From positions 25,959,751 through 26,023,750 of the forward strand of contig CM057157.1 of NCBI GenBank assembly GCA_029962745.1: a stretch of DNA of 64,000 nucleotides, in the 5' to 3' direction. Shown here in pieces: positions 25,396-36,767 of this stretch. The stretch's first letter is position 1. Each line of letters opens with the position of its first letter. Position numbers and translations under genes: made by a program. This stretch comes from Echinometra lucunter (Eukaryota > Echinodermata > Echinoidea > Camarodonta > Echinometridae). The notes beneath the pieces are model-generated. The model saw only the letters and a list, made by a program, of their open reading frames with translations, made no database searches and was not told where the DNA came from.

Positions 25396-28300
25396 TTGCC
25401 ATTGACTGTTGTTATGTTGTTTTATGTGTGTGCATCAGCACTATATTGTTCTGTTATCGTTTAGTGTTCTCCCAAGTCTTCATAGGCCCAATTTGGAACA
25501 ATCTTTTTTTTTTCCAGGGGGGGGGGGGGGTCCACAAATTACAAGCGTTGCTTTTTAGTGTACCCTCCCCCATTTCCATAGAATTAAAAAAAAAAATCTT
25601 TTGATAATTCATTATAATAATACATTTATGTGTACATTGTACTTGTATATAGTTATCAAGAAAACAATGAATGCGTGCATATTATTTTCTGTAATAATAT
25701 TGTAATGCCATTGTTTTTTCTTTCTGATGGAAATGCAATAACTACGAATTGAATTGAATTGAATTGAAATGAATATTTTAGAACTCTTCAAATGATATCG
25801 CTGACCCCTTGACTACTGATTTCTATAATTGCCATAGATCTCATAATATTCACGGCCCCGTTTTATAAAACCGTTATCAATAACAAGTTGCAATAACTGT
25901 TATAAGCTAACTGTTATAAGCTACTGAAATCCTTGCATTTGATTGGCTGAGGGCAAATTCGTCATAGAAATGTGGCCTTTGTATACTGATAATAAGTTTT
26001 ATGAAAAGAGGCCCAGGATAGTTCCTGTATTTGAGTTCAGTAAACTGAACTTCTGAACAGCGCCATCTTTTAACAGGATTTGGGGATGTCATTGCATCTG
26101 ATTTTCATATCATGCATGTTTTGCCCTTGTGTAGAAGCTTAGAATGTACTTGAATTCCATTTCCGACGTTTGCAAGTCAAAGTAAATACTTTGCTGTGAA
26201 CAAAATATCCTCATATTCTTGCTTGTTACAATTCAGACTTAAGTTCAAATTCAGCATGTAATATCAAGTTAAGAAGTACCTAAAGATGGCGCTGCTTCAC
26301 TGTCATTTCAAACCAGTGGGAGAAAGAGTACAGCCAAGCACTTATTATCATTATTATTATTATCATTATCATTATTATCATTTTTATCATTAAATTTTTA
26401 TTATTATCATTATCATCATCATTATCACTACCATTATCATTATTATCATTTTTATTACCATTATCATTATTATTTAATGAAATAAATATTCATGTAAAAA
26501 TAGTGAAGAGGGACACCAATTTTTATTTACTTTTTAATCAACATTTCCCACTTTCTTTGAAACACTTTTTTTTCACAGTGTAACTGCGTTACAAGAAGTC
26601 AACTTTATTGTTCATCTGATTGTTTTCATGTCCATCAAGAAAGTTCACTTTTTTAAAAATTTCATTAAATAAGTTTTAAATTTGTTATTCCATAATTCAA
26701 ACTTTGATTATTTGACAGTCTGCACCTATCATGTATCAGATTGACGATGAAACATAGGTCTTAGAAATACACCTTTAAAACAAATCTAGTCATATTTGAC
26801 TTATTAGTACTGTACTAGTCAAAATTGACACAACTCTAGTAAAATTTGACTAGATCACCTGATCATACAGCACCGGATTATACAACACTAACTTGACTCG
26901 ATTCTAGTGAAATAGACTAAAATTCTAGTAAAAGTTTTGTTTACATTTTTTACTAAAATTCTGATCATTTTCACTAGAATCTAGTCAAATTAGAGTAGAA
27001 TAGAATAAGTGCCCGTGGGATCCGGTCATCTATAGTCAAATTATTTCACTAGAATCTGGTCGTTTTGACCAGATTTGTGTCAAGTTTCAACAGAATAGTG
27101 TTTGTTCTCGCGGGGTCATATGTTAAACGTACTAGAATTCTGGTCATTCTTACTAGAATCTTATCAGTTTTGACTAGAATCTAGCTGGTGCCCGTCTGAT
27201 CCGGTAATCTAGTCAAATCTGGGACTAGATTGCTTTTAGAGTGTATACATGAAGAGCTTATTTCTAAAAGGCGCTAAATCCACTTTGAGAATTTCGAGTA
27301 TATCAAGGATTTTTATTTTCCTTCTTTGAAAAACCAAAGCTTTTTAACAGTTGGAAGTATTGATATTAGACATCTCAAAATGAGAATGAAGAAAAAAAAT
27401 CCTGCATGAGTAATATTTTTTAAAGAATTATTTATATCTTTATACATGAACTCCAATGTTGCGAAAAAAAAATTATTTCCAAAATAAATCCTAGTTAATT
27501 TCGAAAAGGTGCTAAATCTGTGCAAATGAAAAATATAGAAAAATTCTTTTAATAAGTACTACTCATGCAGGATTATTTTCATTCTTATTTGTTAGATCTT
27601 AATGGTGGTACATGCAACTGATCAAAGTTTTGATCTTTCGAAGAAGGAAAACAGTTTATATAAAAATCCTTGATTTACGCAAAGTGGATTCAGCGCCTTT
27701 TGGAAATGAACATAGTTTTTACCCATTTTTTTTTAAAATTCTCCAGAATATTGTTTTAATATTCAGATAAGCCATATTGAAGCCCATATGGAACAGGCAT
27801 CCAGTTCCACCATGTCTACTAATATTTTGGTTTCGGTGAAAAATTGATATTTTATTTTATTTCATTTTATTTTATTTGAAATAAGCTCTTCAGTTCACGA
27901 GTAGGGATGAGGCAGGTGCCCAAGACTTTATTTAAAAAATGCAACTTTGGTAAAGCTATAAGGATAATGCAGTCCAAAAAACCATTAAGAAATAGCGATG
28001 GGATATATTTCATGCTCAAATATAAATCGTTTATTCTATATACACAGAAAACATAGCGTTGTGGAAAAGCATCAGGAAATCAGATTTTTTTTTCTGCAAA
28101 GTTCAGCATGGAAATAATAAAGCGTAAAAGACCTTCATATATTATTCTGAATATAATAATTCTTAAATAACGGTACACAAACTACATGAATCATAGAAGT
28201 AATGCTAAGTACACGCATTTACATTAAGTATATTCAAGTAACAACTTAATCAACTTTTCAACAACAAAAAATCGTCTACACTGCTACACAGGAATTGCAA

Positions 28301-30132
28301 TAACAGTAACCATATTCTGTCAGGCAAGCCAATAAAGAAACTCTCAAATAGCTATTATAAGTAATTTGCATTTTTCATCATCCTATTGCACTATAACTTC
28401 TCTCATTGCTTATCCAATAACCAAAACGAAAATAAGAACCAAATGCTAAAACCAAACTGAGTAATTAACTAATTGAATTACACTTAACGCCCGCTCTGAA
28501 TACAAGCACTTATTCACACTAATATTTCAAATCGCCTATAATAACTCGGTCGACCTACTCAACTGAAACAAACAAAGAAAAAAAAATTATCAAGATGACT
28601 GTCCAAAAGTTTCAATAGAATAACAATCAGAGACATCGTTCTGACAACAGATGGCGCTAGATCACCACACATGACTTGCCACCTGTTGATGCATAATCAT
28701 TTTTTTTTCCCCTTTATGATTCAAAAAACTCTTGTGGGGAAAATCACGGTACATACTCCTAGATGTTTGACATGTAACATTGCAGGTAGGTATCCCCCCC
28801 CCCCCTCTCTTGCCAAGAAATAAATAAATAAAACGAAAAATAAAAAATGCGTTCACATTCTGGTGCATTTTTCACTCCAAAATTCTTTGACGTAAGAAAA
28901 CATCAAAATTTCTTGCATTTTGAATTGTATTACCACATGTGAATTCACTTTTGAGAGATTTATTTCATATCATCAAAATGCCATTTGTGCCCTCCCTCTC
29001 CTCCACTCATGAAAACAAGTTGTCAATTGTTGTTTGATAAAGTAAACAGTTTAAAAAAAACAAAACTATTTTTTTAGTCAGTACTACAAGTATAATTATT
29101 ATAGCACAGAGAAAAAATCATGAAGTATGAAATATAGCAAATATCTTGCATAGTAAACTCAGTGACCTGTGAGACAGACTTCGGTTAGACTAAATGCATA
29201 GGAAGTCAATTGATTTTTTTTATTGTTGCCAAAATCTGCTCCTCTTTATCATGATCATGATTTTCTACAATGATTTCATATGAAAAACAAGCCCGTCGTC
29301 AATTCCATAAACAATTGCACCTTTAGTACTGTAGCTCAACTGAGTTGTCAGTTCTCCAATAATGCAATCATGTTGCAGAAAGACGTTTTAGAGAGAGAGA
29401 GAGAGAGAGAGAGAAAGAAAGAGAAATAACCCAAAGTTTGAAATACATATTGGAAATTTGAAATCAATGTACAACATTTATTGCAACCATAAATAGATAG
29501 TTAATTTCCATTGCAACATTTCTCCCATAGGTAAGATACATGTATTTCTGTTATATTACTTTGCATAAATATGTATATACACTGCAATATTGTACAAATG
29601 CTCCAACTTGGAGCGATTCTCACTAATTAATCTGACTTTGTTCATTATTCCCATGATCATATCAATTTACAAGAGATCTTAATCTCTAAGGTTTACAATA
29701 AAAAAATAACGATATTCATGAATAAACCACTGAATTAATATCAGTGGTAATTCCCGACACAACAGTAATATTTTCATTAGTTTATGTGCACCAGTTCGCT
29801 AAATTTCCAACTAAAATGGAAAAGAAAAGGCGTTTTGGTATAGTGCGCTGTTTTGACTAAATGATACCCTAGTGTATTAATTGAATATAAATAGTTCATT
29901 CTGAAGCGACGATTTACAGATAGCGGACGACGGAATCTATTCGTAAAGCCATACATAGATATATATATATACATATATATGCCTACATCCTACGGAAAGG
30001 CGAATCCTAACAATGAGGTTTATTCCGTCAAATAGAAATTCTACGTCAAGGTGCATTCGACCCTGCGGAAAGGCGAATTTGAACAATAGGCCTATACAAA
30101 GCAAATTCGAACTATAGAAGGATGTGTATTTG

Positions 30133-30142
30133 TATATGTATA

Positions 30143-30190
<48 letters not shown>

Positions 30191-30251
30191 CAGGTAACAT
30201 ATACAAAAGCTTTGGCAACTCTCGTGGAAATATATATATACATATATATAC

Positions 30252-30284
<33 letters not shown>
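30133..30284. repeat. Paired (TA)n microsatellites
   Basis: Two TA-rich blocks (30133-30188 and 30230-30284) flank a unique 40-nt spacer. A third follows at 31005-31044. The poly-Ile/Tyr open frames are artefacts. Confidence 0.9.
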
Positions 30285-30287
<3 letters not shown>

Positions 30288-30334
30288 AAAGATGTCCCCT
30301 CGCAAAACGTGTGCAGTGCTTCATTTTAGTACAC

Positions 30335-30999
30335 AGTGAAAGAAAAATGGAATGAAGCTGACGTAGCTCTCGATCTTGTCCTTTTATTGTAATGGCTAGC
30401 TTTCGGCCAACATGGCCTTCATCAGGTCTGAACAGATAAGAAACGAACAGGCAAAATAATATACACATAGAAGTGATATCAACCACCAATATATATACCA
30501 CCAATTGGTGGTATATAAAATAGTCCTAAGGAGAATGCTTTATCACAATCTTATTCGCAGTGTACCCCTCACCCTCTACTAATCTGATGAGCTCGGTCTA
30601 ATTTCAACCCGAGGTAATTATATTCATTGTATCATTTCTGAATCACCATATTCCTAAGTTGATCAAATATTATTTCCTTATCATTTCGTTATATTTTCTT
30701 TACTTATTTGTTATTTCGACATTAATTGTTCAGTTATGTATCATTATTCCTAAAGTTGATTAAGTATCATTTCCGTATCATTTCGGTATATTATTTTGAT
30801 ATTTAATTGTTCAGTTATGTATCATTATTCCAATTATGTATTATTTCGACATTATTTTGATATTACTTCTATGTGTATATTATTTTGCCTGTTCGTTTCT
30901 TATCTGTTCAGACCCGATGAAGGCCATGTTGGCCGAAAGCTTGCCATTACAATAAAAGGACAAGATCGAGAGCTACGTCAGCTTCATTCCATTTTTCTT

Positions 31000-31004
<5 letters not shown>
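30335..31004. mobile_element. Inverted-repeat element with hammerhead-like motif (possible Penelope-like pLTRs)
   Basis: The 148-nt arms (30335-30482 and 30857-31004) are near-perfect reverse complements, with outer ends AGTGAAAGAAAAATGG and its complement, inserted between (TA)n arrays. The minus strand of the left arm contains CTGATGA, a GGCC/GGCC stem, then GAAA (30401-30426), which is the conserved layout of a hammerhead ribozyme core. The spacer includes a perfect 26-bp palindrome (30492-30517). Penelope-like elements are known to carry hammerheads in inverted or tandem pLTRs; membership is inference, as no RT is present. A copy lies at 55441-56109. Confidence 0.6.
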
Positions 31005-31046
<42 letters not shown>

Positions 31047-31627
31047 GCAAAGTAACACCACCATTGTATGAAACCAAAAAGTGCATTCCATTTGATACCT
31101 CACTCAATATATATCAAGGAAAAATTATTATATATTTTCCTATTATTTTCTTTATATTTTAGCAACTTCAATTTCAAATATCTAAAATTTACAAACAAGT
31201 TTTTTTTTTTTTTTAAATCAAAGTCTTATATGTATATAATATTATAAAGGCTGGACTTGAGTCTGTTCATGACTTACTAAAAATTTTATGTACTTTTTTT
31301 AGGCAGTGGACATTGTTGTAGTACCAATAAATTCATAACTGGGGGGTATTTCATAAAGCTGTTCGTAAGTTACGAACGATTTTACGAACGACTGGAACAT
31401 GTTCTTGGGTGCTATTCAGATTCTCATTCATTTACATGTAGCATAAGAAGGTATCACCAGTCGTGCGTAAAGTCGTTCGTAACTTACAAACAGCTTTGTG
31501 AAACACCCCCGGGTCGCAGAGTCACAGAGTGTGAAGCATGTCTCATCTTGCTTGCAGCGGCACGACCTGTATGTTGGCATAACTCTGACATGAGATGATG
31601 TTTGAAGGTTTGCATGGTGGTACGGAT

Positions 31628-32046
31628 ATTCGTAGAAAGGGTTTACGGTTCACCATGTGGTAAGTCCTAAAGGACTATAGATAAAGTGGATAGAGATGGA
31701 GGTGAAATAGAGAGGCGAGAAAGCAGGAAAGTTGGAGGATAGAGTATCTTTCTGAAAACTGGGTGAAGTCCTAAAAAGGACTGTAAACCAGAAGAGGTGG
31801 GAGGATTGAGTTGGTGAAGAGATGAGGAGGCTTGAGTCGGCGAGAGGTAAGAAGACTTGAGGCAGGCGGAGAAGGAGAGAAGACTCGACGTTCCGGGCAG
31901 CTTGACTTCACCCAGCTTTCAGAAAGATACTCTACCCGCCAACTTTCCTGCTTCCTCACCTCTCTATTTCACCTCCATCTCTATCCACTTTATCTATAGT
32001 CCTTTCGGACTTACCACATGGTGAACTGTAAACCCTTTCTACGAAT
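31628..32046. mobile_element. Snap-back element (same family as 36876-37413)
   Basis: The ends are inverted copies of ATTCGTAGAAAGGGTTTAC, and the arms of about 160-190 nt fold on each other. It is preceded by the companion sequence gtttgcatggtggtacgg that also occurs at the other copy. A duplicate lies at 56751-57170. It is non-coding. Confidence 0.8.
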
Positions 32047-33040
32047 TAACTCTACATATCAGATGACTGTGTACCCTGTTGGCTTTGAGTATTTTGACAG
32101 ATAAGTACCCTGGATGAGTACCCATAGAAGTGGCAGTTATTGTCTTGTCAAATCGTCATTACGGTACTCGACAACTAATGAGAGATTTCCTTGAAGCTCT
32201 CTTTTATATTTTACAAGTATATTCTTACTAGTCGTTGAACAGTAGGCTACAAATTTATTTCGATTTTGCATTGCAACGCCTGTAAAAGGAAAGTTATATT
32301 TGGTAAGATTTTTTTTTTAAATTGAGACTTTGAGAGGGCGCTAGTCGTTGAGGATTCCTGGAAGCAATTGCAAAGAATCATTCCAGGGCCAGGGCCGTGT
32401 AACGTAAAGATAGATTTACCATCCAGTTATGAACATCTGCACTTTAAGCGATTTATTGTATCTCACAGTGCTATGTCTCTGTTAACGTTTACTTCAGTTA
32501 CTACTGATTTGAATGATACATGGTTAAAGGAAAAACGATTAATTTCCGGGAGGTCCATTTAATCTAACTTTTCATGTATATAGGGCATAGTTCTTTTAAT
32601 TATTCTGCAGTGTCTCCTTTTGTCCAATAAAGGAACACTGCATCACATTCCCAAATGAGAACGAGTTGGCCAAACTATACATGCATAGGCCGAAAGATGG
32701 CTCCGATGTTCCTGTTATTTTTTTTTATCACAACAATAGCAAAACTCTGTCTACCGAATGCTAACAGTTCTTTTATCAAAAATCTTAACAACGTATAGGC
32801 AAATGGAAATATGTCGCGATTGACAAACATGGATTTACGTGTGTTAATTTTTCCATGCAGGAGGAATTCAATGAGCGGGGGAGGGAGAAGATGTTCCAAG
32901 TTCTGAACCCTCAGCACCCTCATTCTGATGAACCTTAGGGTCAGGTGCTGAAGTGATAGCAGTTGTCTGTCTGTAGTGGGACGACATTAAGAGGTAAGGA
33001 AACTGTTAACATACATCATACACACATACGGTATATACAG

Positions 33041-33367
33041 TGGGGGCGATTTCATGTCACGAGGGGGGGGGGGGGGGGCGGAAACCCCGAAGGGCTCCAC
33101 CGAAAATATGTTTCGAAAAGTGAGAGGGGATAATTGATATTATGCGAGCGAGCTAAAAATTATTGCAGAAAATAATGAAAAGAAGCCTGATTTTTGCCAT
33201 CAAAATGCATTCTAGGCCTATAAAATATTAAACGGTTGGCCTAAAGTTGGTCAGCTGACTCAAAATTGAAAAATAATATATCAAGCTTTGAAAATCGAGG
33301 GGGACGATCCCCCCCCAAAAAAATCAAGGGGGGACATGTCCCCCCGTCCCCCAGGGATCGCCGCCTA
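33041..33367. mobile_element. MITE with GGCGGCGAT termini
   Basis: The ends are gggggcgatttc and ggatcgccgcc, inverted, around a body with poly-G and poly-C runs that can pair. The C copy (58179-58520) keeps cleaner GGCGGCGAT ends. Confidence 0.6.
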
Positions 33368-33662
33368 TGGGTATATGTACAAATATGTACATGTATAAAT
33401 ATAAATGAAAAGACTTATTCCAAAAGTTGCTAAATCCAGTTTTGACTAAAAATTGATTGTAATGCACCGGTATCCATCATGAGAAGGTGCTCGTGATGCA
33501 GTGAAAAGGAGATAGAAATCAGACACAGAGAAACGAGATAAAGGTTACGTTTATGAAAAAGCTTGTCTAAATAACCAGGTTTTTTAGTGAGGTCTTGAAG
33601 TTACTGAGAGAGGATAGATTACGAATATCTAATGGGAGCTTATTCCATAGGAATGGTCCCGC

Positions 33663-34146
33663 ATATTTTTTTTTCTTTTTTTTTTTAATATTATTCTCAT
33701 TATTTATTATTATTATTAATAACATTATTATTATTATTCAATTCGCACATTATTAGTATTATTCCCTCTTTACTTGATTACTCACTATGAATTCATTATA
33801 TCAATTAACCCGTTTATCATTAACCCATTATGAACCCATTTATGAATGAACTCATTTATCATCATTAATTATTGATTAATTAACCCATTAATCAATCAAT
33901 CCATCTATCATTTCTCACTAATTAATTCGATGTCAATATCACTCTTCCTTTCATTCATCATCATTCACATATGTTTGTGTGTGTATGTGCAGACGTATAT
34001 CTGGTACAATATATGTCTGGGACCGACCTTTAACGTCACCATCCGAAAGACGTGACTGAGACTCGAACCTGCACGGGTCCGGATCAGAGTCAGTTTGTGG
34101 CAGAAGAGCTGCACACGGACGTTACCGCTAGACCAACTCCTGCTCC
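33663..34146 (-). mobile_element. tRNA-derived SINE, present in copy B only
   Basis: In minus-strand sense the head carries a pol III A box (TGGTCTAGCGGTAACG) and B box (GGTTCGAGTCTC), and the element ends in an AT-rich poly-A tail at the left. Copy C has the empty site (at about 58813), and ATATT is duplicated at 33663-33667 and 34147-34151. The insertion therefore post-dates the B/C split. Confidence 0.82.
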
Positions 34147-34637
34147 ATATTGAAATGATCGATCACCCCCAGACTTATGAGTTAGTGATATGGCAAGAAG
34201 AGATGAGCTTGAAGACCTTATAGCCCAGGAGCCTGTCCCGAAATAGTCACCCCATTTTACATATGAAATTTGACCCCTTAAAGTTACTTAGACCATCCAT
34301 AGCATTCGCAAAATGCTTGTCAGACCGAACATATCCGCCGGGGGTAGCCCCCAGGGCCTCCAAAAAAGGGCCCTAAAGTCGGGTTGATTTCACCCCATCT
34401 AACTTATGCACCAAACTTTGTCAGGAGGAAGTTGTATGACTATACATTACCAAAACACAAAAACTGACAAAATTTTCCGTCGGGAGGGGTTGTCAGACGG
34501 CCCCTAAAAAATGACAAAAAATTTTCCATATAAGGCTTGTGTACCAATTTTGTCAGAAGAAAGAGCTATGGCTATACATTCCAAAAATGACCTCTATGAC
34601 CTTTGACCTCATGACCCCAACAATAGCATTATTACCT

Positions 34638-34656
34638 CCCCCCCCCCCCCCCCCCC
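34638..34656. repeat. Poly-C run
   Basis: About 19 consecutive C, matched by a shorter or equal run in copy C. One of about twenty such runs in the window. Confidence 0.9.
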
Positions 34657-34806
34657 GCTCTTCCCCTCCCCTTCCAACACGAAGTTCAATAAGTTCATAA
34701 AATTGAAAGTGCATTTGAACTCTCAGGTGACCATTTCAGAAAATTTAGTATATTAATTTCCCTCAGTTTCCAAGGGAAGGGAGGTTATGTAAAAATGTAC
34801 CTTAAG

Positions 34807-34935
34807 TTACAAACCGAAGTTTTGGAGCCATTCGACAATATGTCCGTGATTGTTGCTTATGGCAAGATCTAAGGGCGTTTCTCCTTCGTTATTAGTTTCT
34901 CCCAAGGTGCAATATTGGGACAATCTTTCCAAGAT
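34807..34935 (-). CDS. CDKN2-like: INK4-type CDK4/6 inhibitor, exon 3 (C-terminal)
   Basis: Encodes residues 123-164 and the TAA stop (34807-34809). A strong acceptor (a pyrimidine-rich tract ending in gtcgtag) precedes ATC at 34935, phase 0, and joins in frame to exon 2. The exon completes ankyrin repeat 4 and supplies repeat 5 (NNEGETPLDLAISNNHGHIV, then EWLQNFGL). Having a fifth repeat makes the protein resemble p18/p19 (CDKN2C/D) more than the four-repeat p15/p16. This exon lies inside the duplicated segment; its diverged twin is at 59971-60102. No clear AATAAA was found close downstream. Confidence 0.9.
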   Translation of the reverse strand: MLERLSQYCTLGETNNEGETPLDLAISNNHGHIVEWLQNFGL

Positions 34936-35508
34936 CTACGACAGTGAAAGAAAAACAAAATCAAGATGAATGCGACTGCGACTCCTACAAAAAAAATTAT
35001 TAGTCTGCCTATGTTCAGTTAAGTTCATGTCGCAAACTGTTCTTGAAATCAATGTATTAACCATGTTAACTAGAAAAGTGTCTGATCGATTTTGTCTCCT
35101 CATAATCAAGTATACAAAATAGTCGAGATGATATGATGATAAAAATGACTTTTTATTTCATGCATACTGACCTTGCAACCTTTGACCTATGAACTCCTAT
35201 ATCTAATGGCTTCATCTCACTATGGTGATGCATACTAGTACCAAGTTTTAAGTTCACACCTCAAATATTTCTTCAGATATTGATGTGAACTGTCGTGAAG
35301 ATCAAACTTATGAGGTCTTTTCTCCAAACAAAATACAATTTTCCTTTGATATTCATGATATTGATATTTATTTTTGTCTGTCTATCTATTGATCTTCCAT
35401 GGGCCCTGAACAAAAACATTACAGCTATGTACAATTTAAAGAAATTTAAAAGACAATCTGAGTGATAAAAAAACAACCATCAAAAATTGGGCAAGTATAA
35501 AGATTAGC

Positions 35509-35542
<34 letters not shown>

Positions 35543-35935
35543 ACTGCACCGATCTCTTGTATTCTTCGAATCCTCTCTTTTCGTTCAACAACATGTTGTT
35601 GTACAAGTTAAATCTCGGACAATTATTGAAGCAACCTGAACATCTTGCTTGAACAATTGAGTACGTATTACATTCCTACGATTATCCGTCAAGAAGTAAT
35701 GGATTATACATTTCTCATGTATCTTGTAATTGGCGTCACCTGCGCCTGAGCGGGGGGGGGGGGGTGAATATGCTTTGGGTATATACAGGTGGATTATTAC
35801 ATCGGGTTCCCCCCCCCCCCCCTCTTTCACCCATCTTTTACGATGAGTGCATTTCAAATTGGAGCAAAGTAAATTTTCCTCTGTATTTTGTTTTGTTTTG
35901 TGTTTTTTTTTTTTTTTGGGGGGGGGGGCTTTTAC
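34936..35935 (-). other. INK4 intron 2 (1000 bp)
   Basis: Bounded by GTAAAA at 35935 and AG at 34936. It contains a 28-nt poly-A run (35514-35541), poly-G and poly-C runs (about 35750-35763, 35810-35822 and 35918-35928), and the right end of the duplicated segment at about 35313. Confidence 0.88.
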
Positions 35936-36163
35936 CTCTGAACCGCGGCCAATGCTGGCTGCGAGGTGTGCGGGAGTGTTCCCCCTGTTGTCCTGAGCCT
36001 GGGCATCGGCGCCGCGTTCGAGCAGGAGAGTGAGGGTATCAAGGCACCCTTGTTCTGCGATGTCGTGAAGGATAGTTTTTTGGACAGCAGCATCGCGAAC
36101 GTTCGGATCGGCATCGTAGTCGAGCAAGATTCTTGCTGTGCTGGGGCTCATGGAGTTCATGAC
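35936..36163 (-). CDS. CDKN2-like: INK4-type CDK4/6 inhibitor, exon 2
   Basis: Has 228 nt and 76 codons (residues 47-122), phase 0 at both ends; acceptor gtcccag|GTCATG and donor CAGAG|GTAAAA. It holds the rest of ankyrin repeat 2, whose first helix is shortened (VMNSMSPSTARILLDY), which is the INK4 hallmark. It also holds repeat 3 (TILHDIAEQGCLDTLTLLLE) and most of repeat 4 (DNRGNTPAHLAASIG). The equivalents of human p16 His83, Asp84 and Asp92 are present (H79, D80, D88). The position of p16 Arg87 is Glu here (E83). The family binds CDK4 and CDK6 and blocks cyclin D activation in the cytoplasm and nucleus, holding RB active. Family assignment is by motif order, length and intron position. 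Confidence 0.92.
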
Positions 36164-36596
36164 CTGGGACACAAGAGCCAATAATGATTAGTTCTCAGCG
36201 GATTAACGCGTTAAATGGTTTACATGAATATTGTTTTGCAGTCTTCATTGCCTCATATTTAGTCGCAGTAATACACATTTATGCATATTCGATTATACTG
36301 GGAGGAAAATTGTGCGATTACAATTGTTTCAAGCTGTAATTATTAGCATTCAAACAATTATTACAGAGTGATACTCTGGCCGAATGACAGGAGTGCATGG
36401 GAAATGTAATTGCTTTAGAAATATAAACGATTAAAAAAAAGCTGTTTAAATGTATTATGAACCAATGAAAATCAACGAAAAGTCAAATCGGATCACAACT
36501 CGAACATTATTGTTAATGAAGAAATGCGGGAGGAAAAAAAGAACAATCATTATTCAGTGTGATGTTATCCATGTTTCTTAGACTTTGGTAATTTAC
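36164..36596 (-). other. INK4 intron 1 (433 bp)
   Basis: Donor CAG|GTAAAT at 36596, acceptor CAG at 36164. Phase 0, falling between Gln46 and Val47, which matches the Gln50/Val51 junction of human p16. Confidence 0.9.
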
Positions 36597-36734
36597 CTGA
36601 ATGGCGGTATAGCCGTAACTGTTGGGCATGTTGACTGTTCCTGGAGGAGTCCGTTCGAGTATTCCGCGCAAGGTCGCGTCGTCTGCATTCACTGCAGCTT
36701 GAGTCATCGCGTTAATCGTTTGCTGATCTGCCAT
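36597..36734 (-). CDS. CDKN2-like: INK4-type CDK4/6 inhibitor, exon 1 (N-terminal)
   Basis: Encodes residues 1-46, starting MADQQTINAM. This ATG (36734) has strong context (G at -3, G at +4). An upstream in-frame ATG at 36767 would add 11 residues (MSTSSVYEAGE) but has weaker context. The exon covers ankyrin repeat 1 and the start of repeat 2, ending NSYGYTAIQ, which closely resembles the end of vertebrate CDKN2 exon 1. The spliced product is 164 residues, against roughly 156-168 in vertebrate INK4 proteins. A snap-back element sits about 140 bp upstream of the start, so regulation may be affected. An alternative reading as a generic ankyrin protein is less likely, given the shortened repeat-2 helix and the intron position. 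Confidence 0.92.
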
Positions 36735-36767
36735 TTCGCCTGCCTCATACACGGACGATGTCGACAT

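Larger units (their letters stand above)
25434..35313. repeat. Repeated segment, copy B (contains INK4 exon 3)
   Basis: Nearly identical to copy C (50544-60456) at an offset of about 25.1 kb, and similar to copy A (12343-17442) over its first 4.4 kb. The B/C match also extends leftwards to 22896/48013. B carries a SINE (33663-34146) that C lacks, and C carries about 0.5 kb (59284-59794) that B lacks. Outside INK4 exon 3 it holds only repeats. Confidence 0.93.

Noticed and set aside
35936..36163. Possible ARF-like overlapping frame in INK4 exon 2
   Set aside because: The frame used by vertebrate ARF stays open for about 40 codons here and is Arg-rich, but it ends early and no exon 1-beta-like partner is recognisable. 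Chance openness is enough to explain it.
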